DNA of 64,000 nucleotides from Przewalskia tangutica. Taxonomy: Eukaryota > Streptophyta > Magnoliopsida > Solanales > Solanaceae. Location: positions 70,337,794-70,401,793 of the forward strand of contig CM056733.1 in the NCBI GenBank assembly GCA_029844215.1, given 5' to 3'. The notes under the pieces were generated by a model that saw only the letters and a program-made list of their open reading frames with translations, made no database searches and had not been told where the DNA came from. Shown here one piece after another: positions 11,620-23,930 of this stretch. The stretch's first letter is position 1; every line of letters starts with the position of its first letter. The position numbers and the translations under genes were made by a program.

Positions 11620-12699
11620 TGTAGTAAATTTACTAACGTGGAATTAAGTTTAACCCAATATTTATGACTCGAACAATTGAGGCCTCGCACGTCGGAAACG
11701 TCATTTTCATACACGTGCACACGTAATGCCAAATATCGTAAATTTCATTAGTGAAAGAGATATTGATACGTAAGTGAAACGTTTGAGACATACAATGATG
11801 GACGTTTATTGGGTAAATGATATGTGTTCACGTTGGTAAATGAAGGAAGAAGTGTACGAAGTATAAGATCGGAACCGGTCGGAAAAGGGTCGCGACACCA
11901 CCGTAGAGCAGGGGCGCCGCGACGCCACCCCCCAAGGGCCGCGAAACCCCAAGGGTAGGTTCGCGATGCTAATTCATTGGTCACTGGAGCTCAGGCGTCG
12001 CGGCGCTTCGGAGGCAGTGTGATCGACGGAAGATGGATTGTTTTTACTTTTGGGCTGATTTTGAAGCATTAATAACATTAATCCTCCATTACTTAGCACT
12101 TGAATTCAGCCATTATTTGGCTGAATTATAACCTCTCATTTAGTGTCATAACATGGTCTTGATTGCCATTAGTTGGCTAGATGAGAAGACATCTTACACA
12201 CACTATAAATTGAGGCTCTTGACTTAATTGTAGAACACACCTCACTCTTGTATAGTTCAGATTTTCTGAACTTCTTCCTCTCTAGCATACTTTCACACAC
12301 TCAAAGGTTCTTCTTGAGAAACACTTGAGTTTCCTTTGCTCATTTGTTTGATGTTTTATCTTGGGAGACAGTTGTCCATCAACGTAAAAGGACATATACG
12401 GGGCAATAATATCTTAAGTACAGAGTGCTAACACTCGACTCAGCACAATTGTAACAAGTATAGATTTAGTTTTTCTTGGTTTCAGGTTATCAAGATCAAG
12501 GAGTTTGTTGCAATTGAAACGGAGATCCAAAGACAGAAGATCCAAGATGGATTCAAAACAGAAGATCAAGACCACAAAACTCATTGTTGTTGTAACAACT
12601 CATGTTAGACTTCAAGTCTGTTGTATTGTAATTATTTATCCTTTCTAAGCACTAGTAATAGTTATATATTATTCTCGTACATTCATTGTGTAACTCACA
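11620..12699 (+). repeat. 3' LTR of copia A
   Basis: It starts TGTAGTAAATTTAC and ends TAACTCACA, and is homologous to 2881-4221. Followed by CATAG (12700-12704), the target duplication. It preserves the empty site for the MITE found in the 5' LTR. Confidence 0.92.
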
Positions 12700-12704
12700 C
12701 ATAG

Positions 12705-13600
12705 CTTATACTATATATTTTAGTTACGTGGGATTATAACATAAATATCAAATGTCGTACTTAATATGTTGAATTTTATACAAAAACAATTAAAAAGCTA
12801 TCAAATATGATGCAGTTACACTAACTTTGATACATAAATAATTTTCTTTCTAGCCAACCAGTCAACGACCCTTGAGAGATAGGCACAAAATAGGCATATA
12901 TATAAGCAAGGCAACCGACGGAGAAAAAGAGACACGTTAATAATATAATGAAGGAGTGACAAGATGTGAAACTGATGTTTTGGTGAGTTGCTATTGCTTT
13001 TAGCATTTGCTCACATGGCAAGTGGTCGATACAAAGTAAGAAAGAGATTGGAGTATAAAAAAAACAGGTAGGGGGTACTCTCCAATTCCAATATCTATTG
13101 CCCACAACTTATTAGAACCATTATCCTTCATTTCAATTTTCATGGACCCCCTCCTTGCTTCCTTCCTTCCTTTAATTTGCCCATAGGCTAGTTATGGAAT
13201 AGAGGTTTGAGATTGCTTTGTTTAAAAGGTGAGTTAAAATATTAATAATGTAAAAGAATTTGTATACAACTATAACAACACATATTTGGTGTAATCTCAT
13301 AAGTATAGTCTAAAAAGAATAGTGTACGCAAAACTTATCCCTATCTTGATAGATATAAATATGTTGGTTTCGACCCTTGGCTCAAAAAAAGAAAAACAAA
13401 ATAGTTCGGTAAGCATGGGAAATAAAAAAAAGCATGACAAATAATAAGGAAAGCATGAAAAAATATTCCGCAAAAGGGACAGTAATAACAACAAAAAAAA
13501 TACAATAACCGCAGTACTAGAAACACCGATAGTAACATATGAATCGAAGAACAAGAGAATACTACTGGTGGTGCTCAAAACTAAGCATACAATAAAATAA
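12705..13600. other. Intergenic, no gene recognised
   Basis: AT-rich sequence with A-runs. Short open frames on the minus strand (for example 12821-13105 and 13297-13578) are hydrophobic by composition only and match no family I know. TAA at 13598-13600 is the left target duplication of the next MITE. Confidence 0.5.
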
Positions 13601-13831
13601 GGGGTCGTTTGATATGATGGATAAGCAAAAATAGTCGCGGAATAAAATTTTAGTACCTTCTTATCCCATGTTTAATTGGAATAAAATTATAGGATAACTA
13701 ATCCCGGGATTAATTATCACGAAATTATAATGTTATTTTATCTCACATTAAAGATGAAATAACTAACCCCAGGATAATTAATCCCGATATTAATTATCCA
13801 AAGATAATTTATTTCCCAACCAAACGAGCCC
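13601..13831. mobile_element. Tourist-like (PIF/Harbinger) MITE, 231 bp
   Basis: The ends are GGGGTCGTTTGAT and, reversed, GGGCTCGTTTGGTTGG, making imperfect terminal inverted repeats. It is flanked by the 3-bp duplication TAA (13598-13600 and 13832-13834). The interior is AT-rich with repeated GGATAA/TTAATCCC motifs and no coding capacity. TAA duplications and this size are typical of Tourist-like MITEs. Confidence 0.88.
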
Positions 13832-13834
13832 TAA

Positions 13835-14489
13835 AATACTCAACTAACTCCTCACTTTCTATCCTAATTTGTATCCTCTATATATCATCTAAAGAATAAC
13901 TACAAGTAACCAATCGTTCTTTAAACGTGAGATAAGTAGTCTAAAATCTATTAATAGTGTAAATTTGTGTTGCCTTATTAGTGTGTACATAAGTTAAATC
14001 CTAAAAAAACATATGCACATATCATTTTGGAGCCTTTCTCTAGTTCCCTCCTTTTTATACAATTCCGTGCTATATACAGTTGGCTATGCCAATGAGTGCA
14101 ACATAAATGAGGGGGTTTGCTGGTTTGGGTCTGGGGGCTTGCACGGCATATATTACACTGATTTATCACACTAACTTTTCTTATTTTTTACAATATTACA
14201 CTGATTTACCTCCCTTATTTTGGTTTATTTGTAATAATTTCTTTACCCCGCTTATTTTTAATGTAAAAAGATTATGATTTGACTAATATGCCATTTCTAA
14301 TGACAAACGAGTGTTTTTAAATTTCCTAAATTTCTTTACTAATATACTCTTTGCTTCCATTTAGTGTGTGAATCACGATTTTCGTGTGCAATTGTTTGTC
14401 TTGATGTTTTTATTTCTTTTACGATTGATAAACGCTTGCTATGGTTCTGGATACTAATACCCTTTTTTCTTCTTAAAATGTAGATTTCA
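13835..14489. other. Intergenic; left copy of a 33-bp inverted repeat
   Basis: There is no gene. Position 14267-14299 (AAAAGATTATGATTTGAC...) is an inverted copy of 28169-28202, with about 31 of 34 bases matching. The two lie on either side of copia element B. Confidence 0.6.
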
Positions 14490-14664
14490 AGATAGAATAG
14501 GAAATAATAATTAGTCATAATTATGTATATTCTGTATAAAGTAGGTATATATTTAGTGATTTATTACCTTAATTCTAGCCTATGATTATGCTTGTATTAT
14601 GGGTATATTTACTACCACTTTGGAATAAAATAATCAAGGAAAATATTTCTTACATGGTATCAGA
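14490..14664 (+). repeat. 5' LTR of copia B with primer-binding site
   Basis: It is homologous to 27817-27981: both share GATAGAATAGGAAATAATAA, and the end TTACA matches. TGGTATCAGA at 14655-14664 follows the LTR end directly. That is the usual plant primer-binding site, complementary to the 3' end of initiator tRNA-Met. Confidence 0.88.
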
Positions 14665-14835
14665 TTCTAGGAAAAGTTCCTAAACCCTAAAAATATACTC
14701 CACCGTCGGCAACACCCCCCATTCTCTTCGCTGCCGACTCCCCTCTTCTTCTGTCAACCATGCCTGACTCGAAACCAAATTTTCATCCAATCCACAATTT
14801 CAAACATTAAATCTCATATATCTATCACTCTTGAG

Positions 14836-15850
14836 ATGGAAAACGTCCATTATGCGACGTGGGCTGAGCTTTTCAACATTCACTGTCGGTCACACCAAGT
14901 TATCCATCACATAATTTCACCGAAAAAAGGCAAGAAGAAGGTGCTGAAAACCGATGATGAAATAGAATTATGGTTGACCCTTGATGCGATGGTTCTCTAG
15001 TGGATTTATGCCACAATTTCAAGTGATTTGCTGCATACTATTCTTGAACCCGACTCCACAGAAATGGAGGCTTGGGATCTCTTACGTGACATATTACAAG
15101 ATAATAAGAATTCTCGGGCCGTCACACTTGAGCAAAATTCTCCACCTCTGATATAGCGGATTTCCCAATGCATCCGCATATTGTCAACGACTGAAGGATT
15201 TGTCGGACCAACTCAAGAACGTTGAGGTGTCGGTAACTAACAATCGACTCGTTTTACAAATGGTTGTCAGCCTCACCGACGCATATAGTGGAGTAGGTAC
15301 GCTCATCCACCAAAGCAACTCTCTTCCGCCATTTTATCAAGCCCGTTCTATGCTCATACTAGAAGAATTAGGTTTTGCCAAAAAGACAGTCACCGTGTCG
15401 AATTCCGCCATGATTGTCGCTCCGTCTGATGATCTCTTAACAATTTGAAAGTTTACAGCCAAACTATGGCCAAAAGGAATGAAATGACAATAATTAAGGT
15501 AAAAGTCGAGGCAGTAGCTGCGGTGGTGGCAAGGGTGGCGGACGTCGAAGTGGTAGAGGTGGCGACAGTTGCGGTAGGGGCGGCAGCCAGCAACACTCCG
15601 GCCAGTGACAGCCGAGGTCCTAGTGGGGTAGTGGGGCAGTGGACCGACACCATGGGCCTGACAGTGGACTTGGGTCGTGCTTCCCTGCCCATTTCCTTCG
15701 GGAAATTGTGCCAGGCCCATATCGAGACCATCAGGCTAGCAGCAACCCAACAACCAATAGCTAGGAATTCTTGGGCCACTATCGAACCAGTGGCAGTAGG
15801 CCCACTCGGCAGTAGCAACCTCGACTGGCATCGAGGCCGCAATGCACACT
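14836..15850 (+). pseudogene. Copia B gag
   Basis: ATG at 14836 opens MENVHYATWAELFNIHCRSH, then LTLDAMVL-stop-WIYATIS, which is the copia gag (UBN2-type) N-terminus. A TAG near 14998 and a frameshift near 15130 interrupt it. Gag continues as the open stretch 15200-15447 (LVLQMVVSLTDAYSGVGTL, FYQARSMLILEE). In the original frame about 15500-15600 is Gly/Arg-rich (GGGKGGGRRSGRGGDS). I see no CCHC zinc knuckle, so the basic glycine-rich tail may be the RNA-binding part. Gag would form the virus-like particle. Confidence 0.8.
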
Positions 15851-16168
15851 CTTAGGCTTAATCCGTCCTACGCAAATTGGTATATGGACACCGGAGTAAC
15901 ATCCCATATGACGTCCTCACAAGGTAATCTCTCGTCCTATTTTAATTTGAACAATAATCGTGGTATTATTGTAAAAAATGATCATTCAATTCCAATTCGT
16001 GGTTATGGTACTACAAACCTGTCTCCCCCAAACCTACCGTTAACTTTAAAGAATGTCTTTCATGCTCCTCAATTGATTAAAAACTTGATTTCAGTTAGAA
16101 AATTTACTACTGACAATTTAGTTTCTATTGAATTTGATCCTTTTGGATTTTTTGTGAAGGATTTTTAG
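15842..16168 (+). pseudogene. Copia B protease
   Basis: The frame reads NWYMDTGVTSHMTS at about 15878-15917, containing the aspartic protease D-T-G active-site triad. It is followed by GIIVKNDHSIPIRGYG and LKNVFHAPQLIKNLISVRKF, the usual protease-to-integrase transition. The frame closes at TAG 16166-16168, where related copies read on into integrase. Confidence 0.85.
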
Positions 16169-17110
16169 ACGGGGACGCGTCTAATGAGATGTGATAGTCA
16201 GGGTGAGCTTTATCCAATCATCACAACCACATATCAAGTCACGTTACCATCCACTTTTGCAGCTTTATCTCATTTTCTTTATGGCATGAACGTTTGACTC
16301 ATCCGGGAGCACCTGTTTTTGTCTCCCTTAAATAAAATAAATTTATTTCGTGTACTAGAACTCGTAATTCTCATGTTTGTCGTTCATATACGCTTGAGAA
16401 ACATGTTAAATTGTCTTTTATTGCCTCTAATTCATGCACTGTTATGCCTTTTGATATTATCCATAGTGATATTTGAATATCTCCCGTTTTGAGCTTTTCG
16501 GGTCATCGATATTATCTTCTTTTGTTGGATGATTACTCTAATTTTATGGACATTTCCTTTATTTAAAAAGTCACAAGTTGTTTCCCACATTTCTCTCCTT
16601 TAAAATATTCATCTGCATTCAATTTGAACGAGATATTAAAAATATTTAATGTGATAATGATAGAGAATTTGATAATGGGCCATTTTGGAATTTTTGCAAA
16701 GCTAATGGTTTATCTTTTTTGTCTCTCTTGTCCACATACCTTATCTAAAAATGGAAAAGCGGAAAGAAAAATTCGAATCATTAATAACATTGTCAAAACC
16801 TTACTTGCTCATGCCTTTCTACCACCATAATTTTGACATAATGCATTACAGACGACAACATATCTCCTTAACATACTTCCGAGCAAATAATTAGCCTATA
16901 AATTCCATCTCAAAACTCTATATCTAAGGGATTCATCTCACTCTCATTTACGGGTATTCGGGTGCTTATGCTATTCTTTTTTTTTCTTCTACTACTAGCA
17001 ATAAACTCTAACCTCGGTCTACTCCGTATTTTTTTGGAATATCCGTCAAACCATCATGGTTACAAATATTACGACTTATTCTCTAATAAAATAATTGTGA
17101 GTCGCCCACG
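16169..17110 (+). pseudogene. Copia B integrase, degenerate
   Basis: After the stop the same lineage motifs continue: LMRCDSQGELYPI, FDIIHSDI, YYLLLLDDYSNF-like residues, then NIKNI-stop-CDNDREFDNGPF (about 16630-16690) and a K-A-E-R-K-like stretch. These are the D, D and E regions of the copia integrase. Multiple stops and small indels abolish it. Confidence 0.75.
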
Positions 17111-17595
17111 TGGTATTTGATGAATCAATAAATTGGCCTCCCAAACAGGGCAAATTTGGGGAAAGGGAAAAGACATGCCCCCGTATTTAGTCAATAAATT
17201 GGCCTCCCAAACATGGCAAATATTTCTCAGTGGCTCGGCCAACAGCTCGACCCAATTACCGAGTCCAGTGGCTGCCAACCCAACCGAGCCTCTCGTTGGT
17301 AGCCCACTGCCGAGAGGCCTAGTGACTAGTAGTCCGCTGGGTCACGACCCAACTCCTGGCACGGGAAACCCAACTACTGGAAGTCTACTCATGGGCAGTC
17401 CATCCCCCGGACCCATCTCCAATTCCGGCCAAACTCTAATTCTAGACCAACAGCCAGTCACTCGTAGTCAACACATGATTTTCAAGCCAAACAAAAAAAA
17501 ACGATCTTCACGCCCATTTACTAAATCACCGTTGTCCTGTAATCATGTGTCTACCCTTAATGAACTGAATTGGAAAATGACTATGGAAAATGACT
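17111..17595 (+). pseudogene. Copia B integrase-RT linker
   Basis: This is the Pro/Ser/Thr-rich linker typical of this lineage between integrase and RT. It includes a direct duplication of AATAAATTGGCCTCCCAAAC at about 17128 and 17192. It ends TRSQHMIFKPNKKK and LNELNWKM, which precede RT in related copies. The 157-codon open frame at 17133-17606 is at least partly this linker. Confidence 0.6.
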
Positions 17596-18455
17596 ATGGA
17601 AAATGAATGTAATCACGTGGGATTTGGTGACCCGTCCTCGTGATGTTAATGTGATTCAGACTATGTGAATTTTTAGTCATAAAGAAAAATATGATGATAC
17701 ATTTGAGAGGCATAAAGTTCGTCTTATAGGTGATCGGAAGACTCAACAGGTTGGTGTGGACTGTGGTGAGACTTTCAGTCTGGTGGTCAAACTAGCAACT
17801 ATATGCACGACACTATGTCTGGGTCTTTCGAAGGCATGGCCGCTTTATCAGCTCGATGTAAAAAATACATTTCTGCATGGAGAACTCAATGAAATGGTGT
17901 ATCAGCCCATGGGGTACAGAGATCCACTTATCATAATCATGTGTTCCTGCTGAAGAAATCATTGTATGGGCTCAAACAAGTTGAGGTTTGCAGATTATGT
18001 TTCTAATATTAGGTTTTCTAACATCAGGTCTGATCATAGGTCTGATCATTCTCTATTCATATACTGTCGGGGTAATAATATAACTTACATTCTTCTATAT
18101 GTGAATAATATTATATTAACTGCCTCATCAGATGCTCTTTGCAAGTCTATCATGTCACTTCTTGGCTCGGAATTTGCAATGAAAGATCTAGGGCCACTAA
18201 GTTACTTCTTGAGGATAGATGTAACACGTCATGCGGGTGATTTATTTTTGTTTCAAAAGAATTATGCAGAAGAGATAGTTGAACGAGCTGACATGTCCTC
18301 GTGCAAGTCGTCTTCCACTCTGGTTGATACTAGACCGAAGTTGAGCGCTTCTTTTAGCAAGCCATATGCCGATCCATCACATTACCGCAGTCTTGCAGGG
18401 GCTCTGCAATATCTTACTTTCACGAGGCCCAACATATCTTATATTGTGCAATAGG
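17596..18455 (+). pseudogene. Copia B reverse transcriptase
   Basis: Fragments in order: VDCGETFSLVVKLATICTTL, AWPLYQLDVKNTFLHGEL, then SLFIYCRGNNITYILLYVNN (18043-18106) and FAMKDLGPLSYFLRIDVTRH. The catalytic YVDD is YVNN here, so both aspartates are replaced. A frameshift near 17950 and the loss of an APRAWY-like stretch also disrupt it. Confidence 0.85.
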
Positions 18456-18561
18456 TTTGTCTATTCATGCATAACCCGATGGAGGATCACATGTATGCTC
18501 TCAAACGCATTATGCGTTATATTCAAGACACTCTCGATCATGTCTTGCATCTATATCTGTC
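18456..18561 (+). pseudogene. Copia B RNase H, left piece
   Basis: The fragment reads VCLFMHNPMEDHMYALKRIM and IQDTLDHVLHLYLSV, the start of copia RNase H after an in-frame TAG at about 18453. It is cut at 18561 by element C; CTGTC at 18557-18561 is the first copy of the target duplication. Confidence 0.85.
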
Positions 18562-21360
18562 TGTTGACACCCAATTTTGACCCTCCCGTCCAGTCATTAA
18601 CTATAAAATTACACTAATTTTCAACAATAATTTTAATAATTTTAAAATAATAAAATGCAACAATAATACATTAACACATGCATAAATAAACAATTTAATA
18701 ATAGCGCCGCATTCTAAAAAATTAAGCACTAATTAAATAGCGCGCCCGCATTTATTTTTTTAACAATTAGATTAATAAAGCAACTAGATAATTTAATCAC
18801 AATTAATTAATTTATCACTAATAATTATAACACTAACCTAAAACTAATACCCTAATTTAACTACCCGTCGCCCAAGCCCAGCAGCCCATTCCTTATTTTA
18901 TCCATCATCTTCCCCTTCAATACCTAACTACCCTTCTCCCTCTCAACAAAACCTAAGAACCAGCCGCACCTCCCACCCTATTCAACAACGCCAAGACGAT
19001 ATCCTCGCCGGATTTTCCGTTGGAAAATCCGGCAACCAAAATATCCTCGCCCAAACCTTACCATAACCAAAATACACCATAAATCATTCTAAAATCCCTT
19101 AAAACTGGCCCTATAATCGTCTCGCAAATCACGATTTTTGTGAGGCAAAATGGAAATCGAATGGCCTTGATTGTCTGGCTAAAACTTCCAGACTCCATAG
19201 AATAAAATGAAGATCCCCTTTCCAAATTTAGGATTTAAATCTTAGAACGAAAAAGGGGTATAAATACGGGCGATTATCGGACATGAAGGGCATGCTCTTT
19301 GCATCGATTGAGAGGGTGAAACCCGAGAAATCTTCACACTATTTCAGTTTATTTTTCGAAAAGAAACCAAGAGAAAGGCATCGGATTCTGGCATGCAAAA
19401 AACCTTACACAGTCTGAAATCTCTCCCTTCAAAAAGTGGCATTTTGACAGTAAAACACTAACCAAGAACACCCTTTGACAGTCGAAAGACTCAAGCCCTC
19501 ATTTTTTCATTCGCATAGCCATTCCCGAGTGAATCGACGACTTGACCTTGACACGCCGCTGCCACGCCTAGAAGGTAAACACAATTTCTTCTCGATTCTA
19601 GTTCATTTCTAGTGTTCTATGCGTTTATGGTTGTTTCTTTTTTTTTTCTATTGATAAATCAGGCATTAGTTGGATTTATTTATATTATGGTGGTTGTTAA
19701 GGCTGTGACGTTAGTAAATTAATAATTCTTCTATTGTGCTGATAGTTCATTTGTACTTGAGTTTGTTCTGTTAAGTTTAGCATTGGTTTGGTAGATATCA
19801 TTAGGTAGAACTATTTAAGTTCAAAGCACGTATCTTATAAAATTAATATGGTTAGTTGGATACCCAGAACCGACTGTTTAGTTGTTGTTTATGTCCTGAA
19901 ATGTCCCATGAACTGCATCTAGCCTATTGTCCATCATAATATGCATGTATATTTGATATATAGGCCGTATATACAGTGCACCAGTTCATATCATTGAATG
20001 TCTCCAGATGGACTATGTTTGTTATTACATGAATTAGGAGCCCTTTTAAGTGTGTTCGGATCCCGCGTATTTTTGAAATATTGGTTGAAGAGTTGAGAAT
20101 GCACTTCTTAAGGATAATTATCAAAGCTTGATAATAACATTAACAAAACCAAATGCTGTTTTTTGATAGTTTTGTCTTGGGTATTGAATTTGCTCGATGG
20201 ATTTAGGTCGTTTGTTTGTCCATTGTCGGAATGGAATGATTTATATGCATTCTTAAATCTTATGACAATGTCATTTATTATTTAAAGGGGTTCGAGTATA
20301 TACTAATCCTTATTTTCTTCTATTTTTTACATGAAACGCATCGGAGCCAAATGAGGGGTTTCATTGCGAGATTCGTCGCGCTTTGATCAACTGAAGATCT
20401 GCATTCACCCGCATCTATGTGCATTCTCTATCCGCATCGGAAATTCCAAGCCACTGGCGAATGACTTCGCCATTTCTTCGAGTCCCTATTAATCCATATC
20501 CTCACCCCATTTATTTGTTGTAATTATTTGTCTAACATTACACTACTAGTAGTACACTTAGAATAGCTAAACTTTGGGTTGTCATCAGAAAATGGTTTGA
20601 CGCTAGAAATTCACTCTCCTTAAATTAAATTATTTTTTATGACCAGTTATGCATCGCCTAAGCCATACTAAATGACATTAAATATCCACGTAGCTAAAGT
20701 GTCACTCGCTATTAAATCCGTAGCACAGTAAATTAATTTCTTGGTAAACCCTTACTAACATTCATAATAAAAAATTATTTTGTTAGTCTTTGCATAATAG
20801 ATATTCCACAACTTATTTTATAAAGTACACATTTCATCATAATAAGATTTTGTAATACATGTGTCTCATCTAATACGTTATGAACGCATGTTTTTATCCA
20901 AAGCTAATTTTATATTCTAAATAAATCTTATAATTTTTATCCCTTTATTTAAACATTTTTAAACATGCATTTTTATAGAATAATAATTCCCTAGGTTTGA
21001 ACGGACAGCCGCAAGTTAGCGGATCCTTTAGGGTGCCTAACCCCTTCCCTTTAGGATAATAAAGAATCCTTACCCAGAATCTCATTAAGTTTAGCAGACC
21101 ATTAGAATGGAGTTAATGTTTACTTTAAACTAGTTAACATTTAGGTGTCCTAATTCACCCAAATAATTAGGTGGTGACTCCACGAACCCTAGCATTACCT
21201 TTAGCATCCCTAGCACCTTTTAGTCCCCCTTTTAAACTTTTGGCATTTATTCTATTTTTCTAACCTTTTATTAACATTTATCACTTTTATTTATTTTCTA
21301 ACATTTTACTTAAGCAGAGTTCGCTAAAGAATAAAGTCGCGGTCGAAATCGGGCGCGACA
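18562..21360 (+). repeat. 5' LTR of element C
   Basis: It matches 24464-27314 closely over the AT-rich 3' two thirds (about 19560-21360). It differs by small indels in C/G-rich parts. A block of about 60 bp present at about 24764-24825 of the partner is missing here near 18866. Confidence 0.95.
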
Positions 21361-21382
21361 GAAATGGCGACTCCACTGGGGA
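21361..21382 (+). promoter_or_regulatory. Primer-binding site of element C
   Basis: TGGCGACTCCACTGGGGA lies 4 bases after the LTR end. It would pair with a tRNA 3' end (reverse complement ends in TCGCCA) and prime minus-strand synthesis. The tRNA-Arg identity is from memory of related elements. Confidence 0.8.
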
Positions 21383-23356
21383 TTTAAGGTTCTTAACCAT
21401 AACAGACCTAGGGTTATTATTTGGCATTTTTTTTTTTTGCATTTAATTTTGTGGGCTATATTTTGTTTATTTTAATTGCTACCTGATTTACTGCTTTCCT
21501 TAAACTGACATTCCGCTCATATTTCTTCCACTCTGGAAAATTCACACTATCACACATTCACACGCGGGTGTGCTTTGCGCACCTGCAAATTTCTTTCAAA
21601 CACCCACATTTAAGAGAGTTGGTATTTTGCGCGGAGAATCCGGTCCAACCGGTGGTCGCGTAGCCTTCTCACTCGAGTTGTCCTCTGAACTCAAGGCCTA
21701 GAAAAGCCAAATCTTAGAAACTTAAGATAGAGCTATACCACCCTTATTTTAGGGCATGCATGCATTTACCTTAGGCGGGTCGGTCCTTGGCATCGACACC
21801 ACAATTAGGAAGACACCAAACTTGTCGACGGGTTTCTCAACCCAACGACCAACCAGCATATTATGTGTAGCGTGACAATGATAGACAAATCCAAACCTAA
21901 TCATGTCATGCTGAAATTGGAAAAAGTGCACCGTCATTTGGTCGCCATTTCCAACAAAAGCATCACAGTTGGACGGCTCGGACAAATCCATCATGACCTC
22001 GCATATGTGACGTTTAGGCCTACCTCTGGCATAAAAGGGTCCCCATGCATGTTAAGACTCGCTGACAATTTATGTGCAACATGTATTTGCTAAATGCTAT
22101 TTACACTTTTGCAAGATCACGTGCCTTACACTAACGTCGTTTGCTACATGTTGACTAAAGGATTTATCATCTCCCCAAAGGTCGATTTGTATTTGACTAA
22201 GCAATGGCAGAGCATCAATATTTCACAAGGTCAAAGGTACGGTCCAGCGACGTGACCGATTCAAGGGCATCTGAGCGGAACGAGTCGGAACCTGCCTTGG
22301 TCCCTATAGGCAAAACCTTTGAACTACGTGTGACCTGATTCCCTTGGCGGATACGTAGGAGGCCACATCGGCTTCGGTCCCACCTTTTAGAAAATCTCAA
22401 TTTCTCTTTTGCTTGTAATCTGAACTACGTTTGACCTGATTCCCTTGGCGGATACGTAGGCGGCCACGTCGGCCTCGGTCCCACCTTTAAAATTTTACCC
22501 AATATTCGCTTGTAATGAACTACGGCATTCCCTCATGGGGATACGTAGGCGGCCTAAATCGGCTTCGGTCACACCATTAGGAAACTTTCCCTTCGTTCTG
22601 AAAATAACAAGAATACAAGCAACTCCATTGAGACCCCCCTTAGGCCAAACACCCTTTTCAAAACTGGGACAATGTAGGAAACCAGACAGGGGTTGCAAGT
22701 CCAAACAGGTCAGGCACACAGATATCAAGGAACAAGGCGGCGAAGTCAAATACGAATCGACCACCCCCCAAAACTTACAAAATTTTCTTTGAGCGCAGGT
22801 CCTTCATATTAGCAGAAGATACAACAAAAGTTCTTCATATTAGCAAAAGCAGGAAGAAACAACATAAGCAGAGAGGGGCACCGACAATCAACAATCAGAA
22901 TTCAAAAATCCGCAACAAAATCTAGCGCATCAGCTCGGGCATAAAGCACACAACAAAGGCATCATGGCAATTCGCCAGTTGCAAGGAAACATCTCAGGGA
23001 CGACATCTCTACCCACATAATTGCCTTTCTCAAATATTTATCATTTTGTTTTAACAGTTATACACTAACTTTTTCTCAAGCTTAGCTTGCAGGAGCATTT
23101 ATTCTACAGGAGCAGCAACACGTCCAGGCAACGACGTTATTAGCATTATGTCCAGGAGACGACATATATCCGACTCAGTTTCGTCAGTCAAAATTGGGAC
23201 AATTTTTAAGGACTTCGCCACGAAAGGACACCGACAAATATGATTCCATATGCTCGAAAGATCGACATGACCTGGGACAAATTTTAAAAGAGAGAGCCTG
23301 ACGGCAGCGGAGCACCAAGAGTCAACAGGAACAAGGATAACAATAACATTCCAATA
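21383..23356 (+). other. Non-coding interior of element C with ~90-bp repeats
   Basis: No gag-pol motif is recognisable; the short open frames at 21863-22093 and 22535-22792 match nothing I know. Three imperfect copies of a block starting TGAACTACG and containing GGATACGTAGG and CGGCxTCGGTC lie at about 22319, 22422 and 22517. From memory, similar GATACGTAGGCGGCC motifs occur in Tat/Ogre elements. Confidence 0.6.
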
Positions 23357-23930
23357 CAACATCTGCATTTCGTCCATACAACGACGAACATCTGCATTTC
23401 GTCCATACAACGATTTAACATCCGTGATTTCGTCCATACAACGACGAACATCGCATTTCGTCCATACAACGAACATCTACATTTCGTCCATACAACGATT
23501 TAACATCTACATTTCGTCCATACAACGATTTAACAATCGCATCTCGCCCATACAACGATTTAACATCTGCATATCGTCCATACAACGATTTAACATCCGT
23601 GATATCGTCCATACAACGATTTAACATCCGTGATATCGTCCATACAACGCATTTAACATCTGCATCTCGTCCATACAACGCATTAACATCTGCATCTCGC
23701 CCATACAACGATTTAACATCTGATCTCGTCCATACAACGATTTAACATCTCGTGATCTCGCCCATACAACGATTTAACATCTGCATTTCGTCCATACAAC
23801 GATTTAACATCTACATCTCGCCCATACAACGATTTAACATCTGTGATCTCGCCCATACAACGATTTAACATCTGTGATCTCGCCTATACAACGATTTAAC
23901 ATCTGCGATCTCGTTTATACAAGCACAGAT
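23357..23930 (+). repeat. 30-bp minisatellite, about 19 units
   Basis: The core unit is TCGTCCATACAACGATTTAACATCTGCATT. Copies vary mainly in the last bases (CTGCATTT, CTACATTT, CCGTGATA, CTGTGATCTCGCC). Some units are shortened, for example lacking GATTTAA near 23440-23465. The array sits between the primer-binding site and the polypurine tract of element C and encodes nothing conserved. Confidence 0.92.

Larger units (their letters stand above)
2881..12699 (+). mobile_element. Old copia LTR retrotransposon A, with nested insertions
   Basis: Long direct repeats at 2881-4221 and 11620-12699 flank a decayed copia pol (integrase, RT, RNase H). The element is bounded by the 5-bp target duplication CATAG at 2876-2880 and 12700-12704. 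A polypurine tract CAAGAGGGGAT ends at 11619, directly before the 3' LTR. Motifs such as NAEFFEDNFP at the integrase end and GLKQAPKQWNENLDS in RT suggest the Tork/Angela side of copia; this is from memory of the family and not verified. It holds a reverse chromovirus solo LTR (5839-8824) and a MITE (3597-3908). No clear primer-binding site follows the 5' LTR. Confidence 0.9.

Noticed and set aside
13297..13578. Hydrophobic minus-strand frame that looks like a membrane protein
   Set aside because: The composition comes from A-rich plus-strand sequence; no conserved motif, no gene context.
15445..15855. 136-codon Val/Ala-rich open frame and its 129-codon antisense partner
   Set aside because: Both are shadows of the Gly/Arg-rich gag tail of copia B.
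23099..23708. Frames reading repeated MYGRDA-like peptides
   Set aside because: They translate the 30-bp minisatellite (a multiple of 3 keeps the frame open) and carry no evidence of selection.
23357..23930. Regular 30-bp repeats resembling a CRISPR array
   Set aside because: Units abut with no unique spacers, and the array lies inside an LTR retrotransposon of a plant genome.
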